From: Cristatella mucedo
Lineage: Eukaryota; Bryozoa; Phylactolaemata; Cristatellidae
Assembly: GCA_009760855.2 (NCBI GenBank)
Contig: WPIO01000019.1
Coordinates: 5,371,501 to 5,435,500 of the forward strand
DNA: 64,000 nucleotides
Direction: 5' to 3'
In this document: in pieces, positions 63,432 through 64,000 of the stretch
How the letters are laid out: every line of letters begins with the position of its first letter
Position numbering within the stretch: position 1 is the first letter of the stretch
Notes under the pieces: model-generated
What the model saw: the letters and a program-made list of their open reading frames with translations, nothing else
Told to the model about the DNA's origin: nothing
Databases searched by the model: none
Translations under genes and position numbers: made by a program

Positions 63432-63899
63432 ATATAAAGATAAAGATTAAATGGAAATGCCGTGGTAGTAATTATACAAGTGTCTCTACGAATTAAAGAG
63501 TGAAAGTCTGTCATGCCACAAGATAGAGTACTTGCGTCACGTGGGCGAGATGGTGCACTTTCGTCAAGTGGCAAAATGGCGCAGCATTGTTTTCCGTGAT
63601 GGAACTACTATGACTCAGGTGAAGTGAGTCCACAGGCAGTGAGCTGCTCTTACAGTAATAATTAGCTACTAGCGGGCTCGGCAGGTGCTTGACGATGCCG
63701 CCCGTAGTGCTCTTGCACGCGCCACTCACAGCGTGTTGGGGAAGCTGAGAGAGTCGCTCTGCTTGCTGTCGGTGGACGTCTCGGTCTCTGGCGTAAGCAC
63801 GATGGTAGCAGTAACAGTCTCGCTGTTTCGGTTTACGTAGCGGTACATGATTCGGAACAGCGACGGCTTGTCGATGTTGATGCTCACCAGCACTTCCGG
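34225..63899 (-). CDS. Laminin alpha chain (alpha-5/alpha-3B or LanA type), 3' 45 exons; 5' end outside window
   Basis: A secreted basement-membrane protein that forms a heterotrimer with beta and gamma chains. I traced 45 exons from 63730-63899 to 34225-34364: 8,661 nt, 2,886 residues, phase-consistent at all 44 junctions. In protein order they encode domain IV-B-like (1-~510), LE repeats (~510-724), laminin IV type A (725-927), LE repeats (928-1244), coiled coil II/I (1245-1825), LG1-LG3 (1826-~2400), a Ser/Thr/Pro linker, and LG4-LG5 to the end. The presence of both a IV-B-like and a IV-A module separates it from alpha-1/2 chains. The LN domain is not in the window. One intron is GC-AG (donor at 56188-56189). 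Introns hold LINE-A, LINE-C, SINE-1, SINE-2 and a hAT miniature element, all outside exons. No premature stop was met. Exon 29's donor is uncertain. Confidence 0.93.
35350..37931 (-). CDS. Laminin alpha exons 40-42: end of linker, LG4, start of LG5
   Basis: Exons 37694-37931, 36088-36286 and 35350-35686. Exon 40 continues the linker (TEPATTSTAAPTQAPP) and enters LG4 at CGSLPL and LRFGLSKDSRVE. LG4 continues as VRFEVQTTSSNGLVWTVL, AAVYVQDGYLVYQVDLG, HDGKWHS, VEIARSEQQLKLIVDG, VYVGGLNASDE and NFVGCVANM. LG5 begins after RPCVPN with GGAFFSSDDGSLVL. LG4-5 typically bind dystroglycan, heparin and sulfatide. LINE-A copy 5 lies in the intron between exons 40 and 41. Confidence 0.9.
36435..37388 (-). 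mobile_element. LINE-A copy 5, in laminin intron (exons 40/41)
   Basis: About 950 bases of the 3' part, in the same orientation as the gene, ending with TATTATTATTATT next to the tail hairpin. The C-terminal frame is open for 148 codons (36620-37066). The left-hand boundary of homology near 37388 corresponds to position 3630 of copy 1. Confidence 0.9.
38216..41411 (-). CDS. Laminin alpha exons 37-39: LG3 and Ser/Thr/Pro linker
   Basis: Exons 41161-41411, 40085-40267 and 38216-38490. LG3 is seen as FELSMRFKSNRSEGLLFFTS, FNDYFWHYLSISKDG, LTLTVDDKFISK, NLYIGGTSVAI and FFGCISDIVIN. A basic RTRR stretch sits just before the NLYIGG strand. After CDIPDPEP, exon 39 becomes a linker of Ser, Thr, Pro, Ala and acidic residues (TTPAVPTTPVPEAGSP, SDASSSSATTPQPPQD). 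Such a linker separates LG1-3 from LG4-5 in laminin alpha chains and is cleaved or O-glycosylated in some. Confidence 0.88.
38845..38945 (-). mobile_element. LINE-A tail fragment
   Basis: On the minus strand this reads the tail around GGCACATGTAAAGTGCC and AGAAAGAGATTTATAG. It lies in the laminin intron between exons 38 and 39. Confidence 0.55.
38946..39756. other. Laminin intron 38/39, central part
   Basis: Nothing recognised. Exons 38 and 39 join in phase without a missing LG3 strand, so no exon is expected here. Confidence 0.45.
39757..39890 (+). mobile_element. SINE-2 copy, head damaged
   Basis: The first part of the tRNA-like head is lost. The B-box region (GTGAGTTCGAAACCTGCAG), the ctgcaagtggtagtgacagc body and the end AGGCTGTTAAATCAGCTA remain. 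Confidence 0.75.
40268..41160. other. Laminin intron 37/38
   Basis: GC-rich, with GGT/GGC-rich patches near 40380-40700; no exon or repeat recognised. Confidence 0.45.
41708..42575 (-). CDS. Laminin alpha exons 35-36: LG2 and start of LG3
   Basis: Exons 42380-42575 and 41708-42139. LG2 strands are SYLTLEKRTW, ITFLTVDKNGLLFFVG, FTMQLGSGPLEV, VMHTLLVQRSGSNVTISVD, ELQLGGLAG and FDGCIQDLLLNN. After the C SIVKHG segment exon 36 enters LG3 (FRAAP...DGGYLR). The donor is GTTCGT at 41706-41707. A (GA)n tract lies in the intervening intron, 25 bases after the exon 35 donor. Confidence 0.9.
42287..42354 (+). repeat. (GA)n microsatellite in laminin intron 35/36
   Basis: About 34 GA units, transcribed as (CU)n. 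The intron is only 240 bases long, so the repeat makes up more than a quarter of it. Confidence 0.95.
42806..44583 (-). CDS. Laminin alpha exons 32-34: LG1
   Basis: Exons 44410-44583, 44040-44318 and 42806-42933. The LG fold is visible as LVSLHFKTSAPNGLLFYLG, EFIALEMVDGAVVYRYNLG, SEWHKAIFERTG, KIFLGGVPDDFT and FNGAIEDIKYSSDNL. With LG2-3 it forms the integrin-binding head at the end of the coiled coil. The intron between exons 33 and 34 carries the SPIN-like miniature element and a SINE-1 fragment. Confidence 0.92.
42961..43045 (-). mobile_element. SINE-1 fragment in laminin intron 33/34
   Basis: The tail (ATGAATTATATATTT inverted) and B-box-like GGGCTCAAGCCC survive; the A-box part is missing. 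Confidence 0.65.
43135..43179 (+). repeat. (CG)n-(CA)n microsatellite
   Basis: CGCGCGTGCGCGCGCG is followed by about ten CA units. Confidence 0.9.
43406..43589. mobile_element. SPIN/URR1-like hAT miniature transposon (MITE)
   Basis: A 184-bp element with terminal inverted repeats CAGTGGTTCTCAACC (left) and CAGTGGTTCTCAGCC (right, inverted). It is flanked by the exact 8-bp duplication AGCTAGTG at 43398-43405 and 43590-43597. Eight-base duplications and CAG...CTG ends are diagnostic of the hAT superfamily. Interior segments TTCCGATGGTCTTAGGCGAC, CCTGTGAAACGGTCGTTCG and CCCCCAAAGG...CGCGACCCACAG are the phrases I recall from SPIN and rodent URR1 elements. There is no coding capacity. It sits in the laminin intron between exons 33 and 34, directly behind a SINE-2-like end (CAATCAGCTA). 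Confidence 0.93.
44584..45654. other. Laminin intron 31/32, nothing recognised apart from LINE-C
   Basis: No exon needed: the coiled coil ends ARDTANK and LG1 starts directly in the next exon. A G run is at 44656-44664. Confidence 0.45.
45655..45910 (+). mobile_element. LINE-C copy 7, 3' end, in laminin intron 31/32
   Basis: Begins at the gccgactgtagcacattctt segment and continues through TCTCTTTGTTGCATGAGATG and GTTGGCTACCGAATGCATAG to the ACAT-type end. Opposite orientation to the gene. It finishes about 80 bases before the donor of exon 31. Confidence 0.8.
45989..51594 (-). CDS. Laminin alpha exons 23-31: coiled-coil domains II/I
   Basis: Exons 51443-51594, 50643-50862, 50288-50464, 49328-49638, 48027-48184, 47731-47869, 46562-46808, 46237-46419 and 45989-46143; about 580 residues, the normal length for domains II+I. 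It opens with CDSCVHTLLDD (cysteines for interchain bonds at the start of the rod), then runs of heptads rich in A, L, Q, E, K (LQQQLRLVQEKLASVNEDK; LQEDLSKNITALREMIRQ). It ends ARDTANK just before LG1. The donor of exon 29 at 46560-46561 was chosen because its phase fits; a donor after TCAG at about 46609 is an alternative. The rod wraps with beta and gamma chains. Confidence 0.85.
46809..47730. other. Laminin intron 28/29
   Basis: No exon recognised. A run of about 13 C at 47451-47466 is followed by alternating CA/TG sequence with partial dyad symmetry (47466-47520). Confidence 0.45.
48298..49035 (+). mobile_element. LINE-A copy 7, in laminin intron 26/27
   Basis: Starts in the RT thumb region (LADIRTWVGENL, KSNNDKTNLLV) and goes on to TSRLANAFVTFCLDFCNSLL with frameshifts. 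A 150-base GC-rich interruption with a run of about 13 C (48911-48924) replaces part of the C-terminal segment before the end near 49035. The tail microsatellite is absent. Opposite orientation to the laminin gene. Confidence 0.85.
49703..50003 (+). repeat. 300-bp (GA)n/(GGGA)n tract in laminin intron 25/26
   Basis: Nearly pure purine on the plus strand, GAGAG with GGGG interruptions on the left and perfect GA on the right. On the transcript it is a polypyrimidine tract ending 65 bases before the acceptor of exon 26 (49639-49640). The open frames through it are compositional. Confidence 0.95.
50863..51442. other. Laminin intron 23/24
   Basis: No repeat or further exon recognised. Exons 23 and 24 join GAG|GAG in phase 0. 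Confidence 0.45.
51907..53918 (-). CDS. Laminin alpha exons 17-22: LE repeats before the coiled coil
   Basis: Exons 53805-53918, 53383-53588, 52996-53207, 52783-52883, 52485-52665 and 51907-52044. About seven LE repeats, several split by introns inside the repeat. Examples are CNGHSSRCDPETGRCL, HCEQCVPGYYGDPPTGGC, CLANTFGDSCEQCQDFF, CFCKPNVVGDRCDRC and CQPGVTGEHCDRCEPRW. The NTFGFASGNGC segment at the start of exon 21 fixes its acceptor at 52666-52667. The last repeat leads straight into CDSCVHTLLDDTD, the usual transition to domain II. Confidence 0.92.
52045..52484. other. Laminin intron 21/22
   Basis: Contains GAC-rich short repeats (about 52200-52230) and a run of about 17 G at 52430-52446. 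Nothing else recognised. Confidence 0.45.
53673..53740 (+). repeat. (TC)n microsatellite in laminin intron 17/18
   Basis: About 34 TC units, transcribed as (GA)n, the opposite polarity to the tracts at 42287, 49703 and 61559. Confidence 0.95.
54172..56638 (-). CDS. Laminin alpha exons 13-16: laminin IV type A module
   Basis: Exons 56489-56638, 56190-56357, 55326-55447 and 54172-54340. Readable family features are HYWGAPPAYLGNKVTSYG, the YSYSVDR strand, DVRLRGRGMTLVYE, then GSPVTRDQLMLVLSKLQAI, and LSAVKLGMAV, ending with the half LE unit ICQCPPQYKGTSCE. This is the globular domain that splits an LE repeat in laminin short arms. The intron after exon 14 starts with GC (GAG|GCAAGT), the only non-GT donor in the gene. 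SINE-2 and a GACA microsatellite occupy the intron between exons 15 and 16. Confidence 0.9.
54543..54706 (+). mobile_element. SINE-2 copy in laminin intron 15/16
   Basis: Nearly complete: agccgtaaaggctcactag head, GTGGGTTCGAATCCTGCA B box, ctgcaagcggtggtgatagc body, AGAGGCTGTTCAATCAGCTA end. Opposite orientation to the gene. Confidence 0.85.
54949..55140 (+). repeat. (ACAG)n/(ACGG)n and (GA)n microsatellite cluster
   Basis: About nine ACAG units, five ACGG units and mixed ACAG/GCGG units are followed by GA-rich sequence, in laminin intron 15/16. Confidence 0.95.
55448..56189. other. GC-AG intron 14/15 of the laminin gene
   Basis: Begins GCAAGT at 56189 (minus strand) and ends TTTCAG before 55447. 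No repeat recognised inside. Confidence 0.6.
56869..58005 (-). CDS. Laminin alpha exons 10-12: inner LE (EGF-like) repeats
   Basis: Exons 57794-58005, 57356-57549 and 56869-57159. About four complete laminin-type EGF repeats are followed by half a repeat (CTQCFCFGKTTSC) that precedes the IV-A module. Each shows the eight-cysteine LE pattern, for example CRCRPNVIGRQCTACATGYY and CLCKENTIGDACGRCRPGTF. LE repeats form rigid rods and set the length of the short arm. Exon 11 ends at a weak donor (GTGCTT), but the join to exon 12 rebuilds a perfect LE unit. Very GC-rich coding sequence produces long open frames on the opposite strand, which I do not regard as genes. Confidence 0.92.
58187..63899 (-). 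CDS. Laminin alpha exons 1-9 of window: domain IV-B-like region
   Basis: Exons 63730-63899, 61706-61799, 60587-60681, 60237-60405, 59588-59872, 59371-59453, 58977-59127, 58622-58751, 58187-58484; about 491 residues. Recognisable pieces are FRIMYRYVNRNSETV (exon 1), DYMVLLPQPYYEASVLQ (exon 3), CLHYVYVDVSPYP (exon 4), YVILVTYINPA and CQYSSLCRQVVVD (exon 5), IPRNHW (exon 6), CQTVRYPDWP (exon 7) and VFVVQYHQPRHTG (exon 8). Alternating beta-strand blocks with 'VxYxNP' and 'YYVLLP' phrases characterise the globular domain between the N-terminal LE array and the inner LE array of alpha-3B/alpha-5 and LanA chains. Function of this globule is less defined than that of LN or LG. Exon 5 could start a few codons earlier; I chose the phase-0 acceptor at 59873-59874. 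Confidence 0.85.
60682..61558. other. Laminin intron 2/3
   Basis: GC-rich near exon 3, with overlapping open frames on both strands that show no family features. No exon is expected, because exons 2 and 3 join YV|DYMVLLP in phase 0. Confidence 0.5.
61559..61618 (+). repeat. (GA)n microsatellite in laminin intron 2/3
   Basis: About 30 GA units, 88 bases downstream of the exon 2 donor on the transcript, where it reads (CU)n. Confidence 0.95.
61970..62822 (+). mobile_element. LINE-A copy 8, in laminin intron 1/2
   Basis: About 850 bases of the 3' part with the standard tail and an ATT microsatellite at 62798-62822. The frame 62111-62437 is open through TSRLDFCNSLLTGLPACAIRR and has CAG (Gln) where copy 1 has its stop codon. 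Opposite orientation to the gene. Confidence 0.9.
62823..63729. other. Laminin intron 1/2, remaining part
   Basis: A short dyad TAGGCGGCCTGTTTCATAGG near 63003-63022 and a (GT)n run at 63388-63430. No exon recognised. Confidence 0.45.
63388..63430 (+). repeat. (GT)n microsatellite
   Basis: About 21 GT units in laminin intron 1/2. Confidence 0.95.
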
Positions 63900-64000
63900 C
63901 TACAAAGGACGAACCGACAATGGTGCGAGCGCGAGAAAAAACTAGACGCCGGCAAGCACGTGTGCTCGGGGTCGCGAGCACGTGTGCTCGGTAAACTAAG

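Overview
This window is nuclear DNA of an animal, not of a bacterium or virus. Coding sequence is broken into short exons with GT-AG introns. Two genes are animal-type (a multi-exon laminin alpha chain and a DC-STAMP-like gene end). The spaces between exons are full of LINE fragments, tRNA-derived SINEs, DNA-transposon relics and microsatellites. I cannot name the species. Gene content and repeat families fit an invertebrate, but that is inference.

Layout. Positions 713-1002 (+) hold the last exon of a DCST1/DCST2-like (DC-STAMP domain) gene with an eight-cysteine RING-like tail. Positions 2.3-7.4 kb are mobile DNA, including a nearly full-length but broken CR1/L2-type LINE (here 'LINE-A'). 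Positions 8075-15192 (+) are a complete seven-exon phosphomannomutase gene (249 aa, PMM2-like), whose 4.4-kb third intron holds a second LINE family ('LINE-C') placed beside a LINE-A tail. Positions 15.9-34.2 kb contain no gene I can recognise. They hold LINE relics, two SINE families, a GC-rich block at 20.4-22.3 kb, and a 3.1-kb element (28939-32057) in which about 15 units of a roughly 170-bp repeat lie between 257-bp inverted repeats.

Positions 34225-63899 (-) carry the 3' part of a laminin alpha chain. I could follow 45 exons (8,661 nt, 2,886 codons plus stop) with consistent phase at every junction; the donor of exon 29 is the weakest call. In protein order they encode a domain IV-B-like region, about 4.5 LE repeats, a laminin IV type A module, about 7 LE repeats, a coiled coil of about 580 residues (domains II/I), and LG1-LG3, a Ser/Thr/Pro-rich linker, LG4 and LG5. 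This order matches alpha-5/alpha-3B and insect LanA-type chains. The LN domain and first LE repeats must lie beyond position 64000.

The most notable non-genic item is a 184-bp hAT-type miniature element at 43406-43589, inside the laminin intron that splits LG1. It has perfect 8-bp target duplications (AGCTAGTG), and its ends and interior closely resemble what I remember of the SPIN ('Space Invaders')/URR1 group known from tetrapods and associated with horizontal transfer. The second is the inverted-repeat-bounded satellite array. SINE-1 shares its 3' tail with LINE-A, which suggests LINE-A machinery mobilised it.
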